Positions 20,245 through 32,015 of a stretch of 64,000 bases of DNA are shown here, one piece after another. The DNA comes from Teratosphaeria epicoccoides (lineage: Eukaryota > Ascomycota > Dothideomycetes > Mycosphaerellales > Teratosphaeriaceae), in the NCBI GenBank assembly GCA_021401465.1, contig JADDMT010000029.1:1-64000 (forward strand), in the 5' to 3' direction. Positions within the stretch are counted from its first letter, which is position 1. Each line of letters starts with the position of its first letter. The position numbers were made by a program, and so were the translations under genes. Under the pieces are notes generated by a model. It made no database searches. It saw only the letters and a list, made by a program, of their open reading frames with translations, and was not told the DNA's origin.

Positions 20245-23200
20245 TTAAGAATTCTGCTCTAAAGCCCTTATCTCCCTACGAATCGACCTTCTTAAGCCCT
20301 GCTTATGCCTCCTCTGCTCTTCGAATTCACGAATAGCTTCTAGAGCGTTCTTATAGTCTTCGGCCGGAACCTATTATGTGTACTTAGGTAGGTATCCTTT
20401 CTACTTTACTAGATAGTACGTTGCGCCCTTACGCCGCATACTGTCCTTAATACCCTCGACTTCCTACTCTTCGTTCTCTTCTACTTCTAGCATTAGGTCT
20501 GCGGGCTCTTCGCCCTTACGCTGTACCTATAGTTTAAGTAGAGATACGTAGAAGACGTCATGCACATGATACGACGATAGTAACAATAGCTAGTACGCCT
20601 GCGAGCCTATCGCGTCATGTATCTAGAAGGGTCTAACAAACCTTGGCGTCATCTTCTTGCTTAGAAGTTTTAGCTTAAGATTCTTTGTCAACAGTAATAC
20701 CTTCGTACTAACTACATACTACATTAGTTTAGCACAGGCGTTTTTATGTTTAATCTAGGATTCTGAGGCCTTTTTCTAGTGTTCTATTAGCACCGAATGT
20801 ACCTCGCGCATATGCCGCGCTAATTCTGCGGCGGCCGGCACCCTCTCCTTAGAAGACTCGTCCTAAGGCGGTTCTAGGTGTATTTCCGGATTAAAGCTAT
20901 AAAGAATCTGAAATGGCGACATGCGCATAGTAGCATGCATGCTATTATTGACTGCAAATTCCGCTATAGGAATTACGTCAGCCTAGGCATCCTAGTTCTT
21001 AGCGTAGTAGCACCGAAGGTACTACTTAAGAGTCTAGTTTATACATTTAGCCTGACTATTAGTCTGTAGATAGAATGCTATACTTAGGTAGTACTTAACA
21101 CGCGCCTTAAACACAAATTCTTGCTAGTATTTACTAGTAAAGACAGAACCTTAATCTGATAGGATACTTTAGGGGACACTAAAGCGCTATATAACTTTGT
21201 CGCGAAGTAGTCGCGCAAGCTCGCTACTTGTGCACTTTTTCGTACATAGGATGAAGACATTCATCTTCGAGTATTAGTCGACTACTACAAGGACAGCATT
21301 AACTACATTGCCTTTCTACTTTGCTAGCAGCAAATCAGTAATGAAATCCATGGCTAAGTCTTGCTATAGTCTCTCTAGTAGTAGGAGCGCCTAAGCATTG
21401 CTATAGGGGCAATAGCGCCAAGATTTGCTAACCTAGCATATCTGGCAGGATTTGACATAGTCAGAGACATCCTGTTCTAGCGTAGGCTACTAGTATTTAC
21501 GTCCGAGAAGTACGTTCGTCTTCTCTGCGCCAAAATGGCCTACAAGTTTATCGTCATGATGAATACAGAGGAGCTACAAACAGAGTACGTAGTTAGCGGG
21601 TACGTAGAGCCTATTGTCAAAATACTACAAGTCGCCTAACTTAGTCTAGTACTTCAGACTGCCTACAGTGTCCTAGAGGGCTACACCCTTATTAATTAAA
21701 TCCGGTTCTCGCTCTTGTAACTGCTAAATAAGTCTCGAGACTTCTTTAAAGGGTTCTTTAGACATCGCATGCTTACTACATATAAGCTAGTTAACTACCG
21801 CACGGATCGAGCTAGACGCGGTCGCTATAACTGCTAGATAGGAGGGTTTGTCGCTAGCGGAGGCTATGAGGCCCTATTAGACCCGTAGTCGACCTATAAG
21901 AGGAGCTAACGACAGATCGCTGCCCTAAACTACAAGCTTTGTTTGCAGCGTAGGGAGAAGCTATTAGTTACCCTCCTCCCTAGTGTCGTAGTCCGGTCGT
22001 CGCGAAGGACCGTTAGCTAGATTCGTCTTTCTAGAACAATGCTAGATAACGAAGTCAAAGCTAGTAAGGAAAGTCGCCTACCTTGCTTGCCGACTACTTA
22101 GCTACTTCACGCCTATGAAGCCGCGAAGGTTGTTATAGTTAGTAAGTACCTTAATAGGGTACGCTACGCCTTCGAGGTAGTGTCAGTACTCCTTAAAGCT
22201 GTCAATAATAGCTAAAAGCTCTTAGTCGTAAGTCTTATAGTTAAGCTTAGCGCCCTGCATCTTCCGCGACTAGAAGGCAATCAGGTACTATTACGCACTA
22301 CCTTCGTGCGTTAGAGCTACGATATAATTGCGGCTATTACGAATTTTGAAGCATCGGTCTCTATCCGGATCTTCGTAGTAGGGTCAAAGTGCCGAAGTAA
22401 AGGCGTAGTTTAAAAAGCTGCTTTAAGTTTAGAGAAAGCCTTACTCTAAGCCTCCTCCTAAGGCACTATCCCTAGCTTTTTTCCTCGAATCGCGCCCTTT
22501 GCGAGGGCCGTGAGGGGGGCCACGATCTTCGAGTAGGATCGTATGAATCTACGATAGAAGTTAGTAAATCCTAGGAACACCTACACTTCTCGGAGAGTAG
22601 TTAGCTACAGCTACTCTGCGATTACGGACACCCTTAAGTTATCCATGATAACTCCTTCTGTAGAGACGATGTATCCGAGAAACTTAATCCTATCTGTCAG
22701 GAATAAGCACTTCTTTAGGTTTGTGTATAGAGCGAACTTGCGGAGCTATTTAAGTACTATCCTTAGGTGCCGAATATGCTCTTCCTTTAAGTCAGAGTAG
22801 ACTAGTATATCGTCTAAATATACTACGTAGCAGGTGTTAACGAGGCCGGCTAGGGCCCGGTTAATATACGCTTAGAATGTTGCTAGTACGTTAGTTAAGC
22901 TAAATAGCATCACTATATACTCGAAGTGTCTATACTACGTTTAGAATGTAGTCTTCTACTTGTCGCCCTTTCGGATCGGTATCTAGTAGTAGGCGTCCTT
23001 CAAGTCGATAGACAAGAAGATGGCAGCGCGACTAAGGCGGTCAAGCGTCTCGCTAATAAGTAGTAGGGGGCAGCGGTTTTTCTAGGTTACTATGTTAAGG
23101 CCCCTATAGTTAACACATAGGCGGAGTGTGTTGTCCTTCTTTAGGACGAACATAACTAACACTCTAGCCTCGCTGTCGCTTCGTCGGATCCATGCGTTCC

Positions 23201-25208
23201 TTTGCGCCTTGTAGAGGTAGTCTCGAAGTGTTTTGAGCTACGATTCCGACATAGGGTACAGAGGTCGATACGGAGGATTGTAACCCTCCTTAAGGTTAAT
23301 CGCATGTTCCGCGTCTAGGGCCTGGGCATAGGCCGTAGCCTCTACGTCGAAAATATTAGCGTATTCCTCTAACTTAGGTAGGAGGGTAACGTCTTCCTTG
23401 ACGTTCCGTATGTAGACTACATACACGCATTAGACCTTCTTCATGTCCTTGTAGAAACTGTGTGCGTCACGCATCTACACCGTAGGAACTTCGCCTATAG
23501 AGCTATAGAACTAGTTGTTAGTAGCTCTATTAACAACGACTCCCTGCTTGTAGCGCTAAGGGCGGCCGAGTAGGAGCTCCTTATTAGGAACGTCTTTGGC
23601 GTAGAAGACTTCGTTAGTCTCGCGCACTTCTCCTGAGGAGTCCGCGAGTTAGAGGCGCACGTTGTACGCGCCTCGAGCCGCTGCGCCTTCGCCCCGAAAG
23701 GACTTCATAGTAGGCAGTAGGGCTCCTAGGATCAGCTTTAAACCAAGCTATACGACTACTCTCTAGGGTATCACGTTAACCTCCGCAAGGTCATCTAACA
23801 TATAGTCTACTAGCTTAAGCGAGCCATTAACTCGGACCGTACCAGATAGGCGCTAGGTAGGCCACGAGTCTATACTATTAGTGACAGACAGCTTAGATAC
23901 CCGCGGTAGCCATTCGGTTGTCTTAGGCTTGTCCTTCTTTCGCCTCCCCTCTAGGGAGGTTTCGGATACCTTGCTTACCTTCTTCCTATCACTTCGTTTA
24001 GGACAGCGAGCTGCCTAGTAGTCCCTTGCTCTATAGATGTAGCAGCTACTCGGAGGCTTCTCGCTACTGTCTTTTAGCTTAGAGGGCTTGCTCCTCTAGA
24101 ATGAACTACCGCGTTAGGCGTAACCCCTAGGGCGCTTGTAATAGCGGCCCTTTAGTAGGTCCTTAGGGCTTAGACACTTATTGTCCTTGCTGCCTAATTT
24201 TCTATTTCGCTTCAAGGTAATCTCCATACATGTTACAAGGGACACGAGGTCTTGCCGAGTTGTTAGAAGTTCATGAAAAGTCATGATCGTATTCCGAAGA
24301 TTGTCATTAAGTTTAACGAGCAAGTGCCGCACGCGTTACGTCTTAGTATAGGGTAGCATCTGTCTCTCGAGCGTAGCGAGGTAGGTAGCGAAGCTAGAGG
24401 TTATTTGTCCCTTCCCCTGCTTAGCCTTCTTGTACTCGACAGACATAGTAAGGGCGCGATTCCCTAGATCCTTAACCTAGTCGACATAGAACTAGCGAAA
24501 GTCCGCCTATATATACGTTCTGTCATAGACCCGCATAAGGTTATACCGCTCATGCTAATTGTTACGAGGTTCCTTATCCTCTTCGAGCTACATTACACTA
24601 AAGGCGACTCGTTTACCCTCTGTAGAATATCCGCGTAAGTTAAGCATAAAAACTGCCTTACACGCCTGCAAGAAAGTTCGAGCCTCCTTTAAGGTGTCTC
24701 CCTTAAATGGCTTCAGGTTGCGTGCGTTATAACTACCTCCTAGTTAGCCTACTATGGCCCCGAATTTAGGCACTAGGTTCGCAGGCACATGTAGAGGGTC
24801 TGCGCCTCCTAGTAAGTTGTCTTCGTAGGTCCCTAGCGTGAAATATCGCTAGATTTCTTCGTCCGCTAGTTTATTAGTACTACTTATAGCGACGTCTTTG
24901 TCGTCCTTACTATTGTCGCTACTAGAAGTAGTGCGGCTCTAGCTCTAGTTTGCAAGGCAGTTCGCGACCTAATCGACAATCATGGCTACAAGGGCTAGGT
25001 CGATAGTCAGGGTTAGCTGTAGTCCCTATGCGGGGGGTCTATGGCCTTGTCTGCCGCGTAATTAGCCTCTAGCGGAACCGTCGCTTAATGCAGTGTCGCT
25101 CGCAGGGGGTACTTCTGCAGGCTAGTTACTTAGGCTAGCTTCGCCATCGCAGGCGCTTAGGATGGCGCTTGCTACGCGTTAGTTGCGAGTTTGTAGTACT
25201 CTAGACAT
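20245..25208 (-). pseudogene. Element A copy 2 gag-pol, RIP-inactivated
   Basis: Same domains as copy 1 on the - strand, from ATG 25208: gag (open piece at 24114-24332), RT with an intact YLDD-coding stretch near 22809-22820, integrase and chromodomain (about 20330-20490). The first plausible end is TAA 20245-20247. Nearly every Trp and many Gln codons are now TAG or TAA. Confidence 0.9.
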
Positions 25209-25257
25209 ATCGTAGTATTCTCTACTAGACTGCAAAGCAGGGGGGAGAAAGCAGAAC

Positions 25258-25617
25258 TAATATAGATGTATATGCTATATAATATAGAAATATCTCGTAG
25301 TATGACAGAGTAATCCGACCTTTTAGTAGGTACAAGATAGCGCTACTTTCTGCTTATCGCAGAGGTAGCGCTAAGGGTGCTTATAACCCCTGACGCTCCT
25401 TAATTAGGGAAAGCATGTCCGAGCCTAACCCCGTAGGGGTACCGTAAGGTCAGCGACATAGGGGCGTCCTACGTCGACAACTAATCCTACTTAGACGACA
25501 TATAAGCTAACGTATGTATAAAGGACCCCCTTACTATATGTAGCAGGGTCACTACATGCCAAGGGCGGGCATTAGAACCCATGCGGTTCTAATGGCCCCC
25601 TAGTATTAACCGTATTA
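25258..25617 (-). repeat. Element A copy 2, 5' LTR
   Basis: 360 bp; outer end CGTATTA (RIP of TATCA) beside the CTAGG duplication. The primer-binding site GAGAAAGCAGAAC (+ strand) precedes it, and its LTR partner now reads CTACTTTCT. Confidence 0.93.
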
Positions 25618-27290
25618 CTAGGTCTATGTACACCTTATGTAGTACTTATGACAGTGTAGGTCTTAGTTCTCTTAAGACAATTCGCTAGGCTCTTAACAGC
25701 TTACATAGTTTATAGTAGCATAGCTTAGATATGTTAATGCTTTCTAGGCCTATAGTAAGGTTCTTACTAGCGTTAAGGATTCGGCTCCTAATGTGGCTAA
25801 GCTACTAGTGCTATCTGTTAGTGTCTGCCCTTAGTAATGCTACTACTAGAGTAATGACTACTCTATCTTTTAGCTAAGGGTAGATAGTGACATAGTCGAT
25901 AACAATAATATTTATTACAGATAAGACACTTCTAACAGTCTTGTTATATCAGGTAAGTTGTTTCCTTAATATGTCTAAGGTAATGCTATGCCGCTTATAG
26001 AGCATGACTACTAATACTAGGCTATAATGAGACTATAGCGAGTATAGCGCCTTATTCTAGGTAATCTCTGTTATAGTACTATTCTTGTTACGAAGCGTAG
26101 TAGTAATAGTGCCGTAGTAGGTGACACTTTCTCTCCTAGTTGCCTAGCTAAATGAAACTAGTATAGCTAGTAGTCTAAGGTTCTTGAAGTACATTCGCTT
26201 GTTAAAGAGGTTGTATGATAATCCTAAGTCAAGCATGATACTGTTTCTTGTTATTCTTTAGGTTAATGCTTAGCTTACTACTAGGGTTGCTAATACTGCT
26301 ATAGTGTACGCATTAGGCGTACTGCTATGTAGTCGCATTAATAAGGCTTCAGTGTTAGAGCTACTGTCTGCAGCTAACTTATTATTAGAGTCCGCCCCTA
26401 TTATCTATTCTTACTTAGTCTATTATACATGATAGCTAGCAGCTCTATTAGGTATAACTACATCTGCAAAGCTGTCTAATATGATATCGTCGTCTTAGTC
26501 ATTAGAGTTAGTGTCTAGAGCGTCACTGCTATTAGCTTAGGCTGCTACTACTTTTCCTTTAAAGCCTCTACCTCTTGCTAGTTTGTAGCCGCCCTCTTAC
26601 TTGCTCTTCTGTAACGATTTCTTCGTTAGTTCAGGATAGCGTTTAAAGCATCTGCTTTTCCTGTAGTAGTAATAGGTATAGTTACACTATAGGTTAGCAT
26701 TATCTGTTACTATATTAGTAAAGCTAGTACGCTAGTTAGTTAGTAGGACCTCTACCCTAAGTGTAGTAATCATTGTCTCTATCTTTGTTGTTTTAATAGG
26801 GTTATTATAGCGCTAGCTGCAGAGCCATTTAAAGCCTTCTGTTACTAGTCTGAATATAACTCTATTATAGAGTTCTAGATATGCCTATTCAGATTTCTTA
26901 GTAGATGTTAATTAGGCCGCTTATTCTACTATAATAGTGTGCTTGTTCTAGCACTATTAGAACTTATCGTAGTATTTCTGTACATTGTTATTAACAATGC
27001 GTAAGGAATAGAGAGCTTAGATGCTATCCGAGATCTTAATAGTTACTACTAGCTCATGCATGTTACGGATGTACATCTACAGATTATGTGCTAATAGTCT
27101 AGTAGCTCTAAAGTCTAGGCAAATGTCCTTATAGATACGCTATATAATGATCCTATAGGCTTTAGCATCTTTCTTGTACTATTCTAGAGCGGCTGTTTTC
27201 TTAGCTGTTATGCTGCTAGCTGTAACTAGTGTTAGTTGTTTCTTAAATGTTATCTACTTAATGTCATTAAAGACTACTTTAGCGCATTCC
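25618..27290 (-). pseudogene. Element C gag and integrase N-terminal part
   Basis: On the - strand the gag stretch at about 26930-27290 reads YKKDAKAYRIII, then a helical region with a MYIRNMHELVVTIKIS stretch, typical of Copia gag. A degraded zinc knuckle lies near 26590-26690 (CNYT ... RCFKRYPEL); one Cys and the His appear changed to Tyr. A stretch ending VYIDL at 25618-25700 is the start of the integrase core, which continues at 17449. The region between holds the protease and pre-integrase area, too damaged to place motifs. Confidence 0.68.
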
Positions 27291-28909
27291 CTAGATATTA
27301 GGTTACCTTTAAGAATAGGTCTCTAGTAGGATAGGCTGTCTCCCTTATTAAGAAGCTTTAATTAGTTAATAGTCTCTTTATCCTTAGATGTTAACATTGT
27401 AAGTAAATAGTTAATCTTTGCCTGTTTAGTTAGTATAAGGGTCTTTGTTATTAGTAAGTAGTAGAAGCGCTAGGCTTATAACCTGTTATGACGTATACTA
27501 ACTAGTCAGTTTAGTAGCTAAACTTAATGACAATAGACATAGTTAATACTAGTAGCGTGTCTTACTAAAGGTAGATTATAATGCATTAGGCTATCTACTA
27601 TGTAGCTATTTCGTCTGATATTATGTGCTACCTTAGTAGTAATCATGTAATAGAGCAGATTCATAACATACTAGACCTTTTTCGGTTAGCTACAAATAAC
27701 AAGTCAAGTATCTATTTCCTGACTTATAAAGGCTAAAGTGTCTATAATGTCAAAACTCTTAGTTTAGCTTTCTAAGGTATAGTGTTTCTCAAGATGTATA
27801 TTAGTATACATGTATAAGAGAGCTTGTTTAGTAGTGTAGCTATAGTAACAATTACACCCCTATATATAGCAACCTAGACAATATGTTAGTAAATATGTAA
27901 TTATAGCTTAATAGACACTAACCTCTATATATAGTAGTAGGGCTACTAATAGAACCGAAATTAGACACAAGGTAGTATTAAAGAGAAATAGTCTAAGCTA
28001 TAGACAGGCCTAGTAAGGGAGGAGGTAGTAGCAAAGGAAGCTTTAAGAAAGCTAAGTGCATACTAATATACATTAAAGTAGTATGTATGTAATATGTAAC
28101 CTACATCTGTTCGTAAAGGAGTAATTAAGATAGCAAGCTATTACATGCTAAGTACGTAGTAGTCTGAAGCTAGTAAGCACCCTAGTATATATTATAAATA
28201 GGATCTAATTAGATTAGTCCTAATATCATTTAGCTAAAAGCTAAAGACATACTAGTGCTACTATAGCCTATCTATCATCCTAACTAAGTTCAAACAATTC
28301 CTTCTTAATGCTTTCACATGAATAACCTAGTGTCTGCTAACGAAGAAAGTATTAGGTAGAAAAGTCAGTTAGAATAGCAATTTAGGTTATAACCTAAACT
28401 TGTACTACATGATGTATTATCCTGAAGTTAGACTTAGCCTATACAAGCTACTAGTAAGTACTACAGACTACAAGCATAAATACAAAAGCATAGTTTGTAG
28501 TGTCTACACTATTAATAACATGTAAAAGTAGTATAGTAGTATAGGCGCAAGTTCTAGTACTTAATAACAGACTACATTAGCAGCAAATTTAAGAGTACTA
28601 GTACTTTGTCTTTTCTCTATAAGGAGGATTTAATTGTAGTCGAAGTCGCATGAACCTAATTAATCTATGATAATTCTAGAAACAGCTAGTAAAACCTGTA
28701 ATGTGCTAATAGATTAAAGCAGAAAGTTAGGCAGATATTAGCCTAGCATGAAAGTCTTTTTTCTGCATTAGGGAAAGTAATTAAGCGCTAGAAGTTAATG
28801 CTAACTATTAGTAGCAGCCGCGATACGTCTTAGATAGACCCTAGGTCAGGGTAAAATACAATTAGTAGCATGAAGCTCTTTCCCCTATTCAGAAGTGTAA
28901 GATCTTACA
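27291..28909 (-). other. Element C 5' region and presumed LTR
   Basis: RIP-degraded. A coding-like - strand stretch (HYTLE to FISQEIDT) lies near 27680-27800, perhaps the gag N-terminus or another gene. I could not fix the inner LTR border because the opposite LTR is missing. The outer border is proposed at 28909. Confidence 0.45.
28896..28909. repeat. 14-bp palindrome TGTAAGATCTTACA, proposed LTR terminus of element C
   Basis: A perfect palindrome at the point where RIP-saturated sequence gives way to gene-like sequence. It begins with TG and ends with CA. The same 14 bp plus TT recur at 31179. Confidence 0.5.
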
Positions 28910-28990
28910 TTGCTATCCTAAGTTGCAATTGTCTCCTAGCTGTATTTCGCAGCAGATATCACACTATACTTGCCTTCCTACTAACTTCGC

Positions 28991-29602
28991 TTATGTCTAG
29001 CTATGCCTACTATTATCCTCTTGCTTACATCCTTTAAGTGCTAACAACTGCGAGATACCATCATGCAATATGACGGCCTATTCGGTGACCACGTGATCGT
29101 GGAGGGGTCCTCCAAGGTCGCTGCAAGGAGCGGCGACCGTCCCTTTCCGACCGGCAATCATAGTCTCCATTCTTGTGTTGTTTCGATCGCTGATATTGGT
29201 TACTGCGATGATTTCATCGAGCCCGTGTACCTGAAGAACATGCCCAAGCTTTTGTAGAAATGCCGAAGGAGGGGTTGGCGTCGGATCCGCGGAAAATTCG
29301 TATGCTATGAAGTGGCCATTCTGAAGACAATATGACAATGGATGTATTTCGCGTGCGCCTACTACCTCGGGACGGCACACGTCTCGACTGAACTGGTCCA
29401 GAGAATGCACCATAGCATGCTCATAAGGAAGGTCCAGATGTCGGAGAAGTAAAGCGATTCCGAAGTTGTGGTGCGCCTGGTATTTGATGATTTCAGCGAT
29501 CGCGCTCCATGTAGAGGCGAAAGCAGATCGATTGAGAGCGGCTGCTTGCTGGTCGATGTCCGGTATGCGATTGTACAACTAGTAGGAGATGTGCCTCGCC
29601 AT
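28991..29602 (-). pseudogene. Hypothetical protein family, copy 1, broken by RIP-type TAG codons
   Basis: From ATG 29602 the frame is coding-like for about 200 codons. It has TAG at codon 8 (29579-29581), at 29078-29080 and again near the end, closing at TAA 28991-28993. Each TAG can come from TGG by one C-to-T change on the + strand in CCA. The C-terminal half matches the gene at 35018-35491: shared L-x2-I/L-I-x6-DR, E-x-M, KGT-x-A, VTEW (here VTE then TAG) and ALKGC. That alignment supports Trp as the original residue. The family has no domain I recognise. The gene lies 80 bp from the end of Copia element C, so spread of RIP from the repeat is the simplest explanation. Confidence 0.65.
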
Positions 29603-29945
29603 CACTCGTTCAGAAAGGATGTAGTGTTGCAAGCTCATCATGCATGAAGTCAACTGTCGGCAAATATGTCGGATCGGCTGATGACGCACGTACGTGTGAC
29701 TTGCCGTTGCGTCAAAAATCTAGCCAGCTTCCAACGTGTCATTCTTGTCCTGTACTTCCCGCTGCACATGGCACCAACATCCGCGCTTGGTCCATCACCA
29801 TATGAAATCTTGCTCCAGCACCAGCGGTACGCCCGCGCAGTTGGCAATGGATCACCTCCATCAGTTCTTCAGGATATCCTGGAGTTCGCGGAAGATGCGA
29901 CACTGCCTCCTCTGTATGATGGCCTAAAGACAAAGCGAGATGAGC
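29603..29945. other. Intergenic, nothing clear
   Basis: Several short overlapping frames exist on both strands, none with recognisable motifs. It separates two - strand genes and probably holds the 3' UTR of the gene at 29946-31066 and the promoter of the broken gene to its left. Confidence 0.4.
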
Positions 29946-31066
29946 CTATTTGGTACGAAATGCTACGAAAAGATGGGCTACCGGGTAGAGTTGGTACAAT
30001 TGCTGACACATGGACTGGAGATACCTCAGGATCTCGCTGATGCGAGCGATACTATCTTTATTCAGTCGAATACACTTCCCAGTGAAACGCACGAAGAACA
30101 GACTTACGGGACCATGTAGCCGAGCATGAGATTGACTATGCTGGGAACAAAAATGGAGGTCCATGGTCTTGATGCCGTTTGATCACTAAACCACCCCTCT
30201 TGCGTGAGCTTCCCAGTCAGGAAATCAATACACCGACGACTCGAGGTCATTAACTGATAGTAGAAGGCGGGCGTGCAATCCCCTAGAAAGAAAATTAGCG
30301 TAGGCGTTTTGTCCTGGACAATGGACCACTTGCACAGCAACAGCAACTCGCTCGAACGGTAACCCCAGCCATGCAGACTCAGAGTATCAATGAGTTCGTT
30401 CACAGCCTTTGTAGACCGCACAACACGACCGCAGTACTCATCCGTCATGTTTCCGATGCAAAGCTTCGCAACAGTAAGAACTTCCGCCTCTGCTTCACCT
30501 TGCTCCAGAAGAACTGCACATGTGGACAGCACGATAAATTTCTGGAAATTGGCCAGCGTCAAGGTAGCTGAGGCTGCTACAGATCGCGCAGCAGCAGCTT
30601 GGGCGTAGCGACGGACGGAGCCAAGGACATTACCAGGACTGGTCCATGGGGCCTTCTCTGTTTTCTCAGACATGTCCATTGTGACACAAGTGTCGAGTGC
30701 GTATGCCACTGCACCACCCTTTTCCATGACTTCGAACAGGTTTTTGTCACGCAATGCCTGGTCCCAGTGTTCTGGTCTCGGTGTAAGCTTCGCGAGGCGT
30801 GTTGCATGCAACATCCACGTGGGATTACTGCATCTTTTCCTTTTGTTTGTAGGCAAATATGGTATTATTTGAAAGCCATTCTCGTTATCATTTACATCGT
30901 CATTCGCTTGTCGTGCGGGAGACGGTGTTTCGCTTTGTCCAGCGACCGCGACTGTAGTATTGTTGCAGGCTGCCAGGCGTTCCCTAAGCGAAGTTATCAG
31001 GGTCTCCATGAATTGTATGTAATCGCTTTCCGACCCTACAAATCCATCCACTCGGTCTCGCACCAT
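29946..31066 (-). CDS. Hypothetical protein, two exons (354 residues)
   Basis: Exon 1 is 31066-30108 and exon 2 is 30051-29946. The 56-nt intron has donor GTAAGT (30107-30102) and acceptor GATAG. Without splicing, the frame hits TAA inside the donor. ATG 31066 is preceded by an in-frame TAA ten codons upstream, which fixes the start. The product has no signal peptide. An Asn/Asp-rich region (residues about 50-65) is followed by a KRKR basic patch, then a mostly helical C-terminal half with an Ala-rich stretch near residues 155-170 and several Cys. I recognise no family. It is probably a lineage-specific gene. Confidence 0.68.
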
Positions 31067-31178
31067 GACTGTTTGAATTGCCTGCTCTGTGTATTAGTAG
31101 CCGTCAAGTTATCAGGCGGAGCACCGTGGGCGAGAAGGTCGTGGAGGGATGGGAAATAGAGCTGACGAATTCTAGTAA

Positions 31179-31192
31179 TGTAAGATCTTACA
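31179..31192. repeat. Second copy of the 14-bp palindrome
   Basis: TGTAAGATCTTACA followed by TT, identical to 28896-28909. No LTR-like sequence surrounds it. It may be a remnant of an insertion or chance. Confidence 0.4.
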
Positions 31193-32015
31193 TTTCCAAG
31201 AACAGCTAAAGCTCAGGTCTGCGAGCCTGGTGCAGACGAGTGGCGCCCCGGAATCCTTCACTCAAATGACATCACGTCTCGTACTGGTCGATGTCAAGCG
31301 TGCCGCCTCCAATTTGCGCCGAAGTCCGTGCATGTACATAGTGGGATCCACACTTTTCGACACCCCATATGTGGGGCAACTGTTCGTCAAGCATCAAGTA
31401 GGGAGAATGCGTGAGGTTTGGGGTACAGTAAATGGGAAGTGGAAAGGAGACCCGAGGTCAAAGCTTTGGACCCTACACTAAGCCCAAGTATACACAGCTT
31501 TCTGTTACATACGTCGCTGTAATAGGATGCCTCTCGCTTTGATTAACTATTTTCATTTTCACTTCCAATTTCGAGAAGATACGACACTAATTCATCCACA
31601 GTGAATGCGATCGTTGAACACTATTGTCGAGCCTTCAGGTATGATGAAGAACACACCATATATTAGATGCCTTCCCTGCAGAACATATAAAAAACTTGCT
31701 GAATCGCCGTGTCTCGAGCGGTGAAAGCTTTCCACGAGGAAAGACCTACCACTCGAATTGTAATTCACCACTTAAGGACCTTCACTATACTTCATAAATC
31801 TTCCTCTCCACCTTATTCACACGCGAAAGAATTCGTCCAGCCTACGGACACCCAACCGGAACAGCCACCACACCCTGACGGACGCTCCAAGAAATGGCAC
31901 TTAGTCTCCAAAATGTTAAAACACGAGATGACGCTAATGAGGTGACCATGAATGAGGTTGGAACAGTCAGGTGGTCCTCCAGGAGCCAATTTCTTTGGAC
32001 TGAGGGCCTGAACGG
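31193..32015. other. Intergenic, no gene supported
   Basis: Two + strand open stretches (31230-31481 and 31709-31945) show no motifs. The second ends just before the next gene, but I found no splice pair joining them in frame. Composition is normal, not RIP-like. Confidence 0.4.

Larger units (their letters stand above)
17450..25617 (-). mobile_element. Element A copy 2: complete, with target duplication
   Basis: 8168 bp, 360-bp LTRs (17450-17809 and 25258-25617), flanked by CTAGG at 17445-17449 and 25618-25622. Same organisation as copy 1: gag-pol on the - strand, antisense gene on the + strand. It sits in the integrase of Copia element C, and removing it with one CTAGG restores a continuous integrase frame. 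RIP-mutated throughout. Confidence 0.95.
15984..28909 (-). mobile_element. Element C: Ty1/Copia element, truncated and interrupted
   Basis: Read on the - strand from 28909 to 15984, the order is gag, zinc knuckle, integrase, linker, reverse transcriptase start, which is the Copia order. Element A copy 2 (17450-25617) interrupts it in the integrase, with CTAGG duplicated on both sides. The 3' part, from just inside RT, is missing at the junction with element B. The right end is taken as the palindrome at 28896-28909, which ends in CA as expected for an LTR start on the - strand. Heavily RIP-mutated. Confidence 0.75.

Noticed and set aside
30599..31159. A 186-residue + strand frame opposite the gene at 29946-31066
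   Set aside because: It overlaps exon 1 of the better-supported - strand gene, is Cys-rich without pattern, and has no motif or splice context.
31709..31945. Upstream exon for the gene at 32016-32900
   Set aside because: The available donor (GGTGACC) and the ATATAG acceptor do not keep the reading frame.
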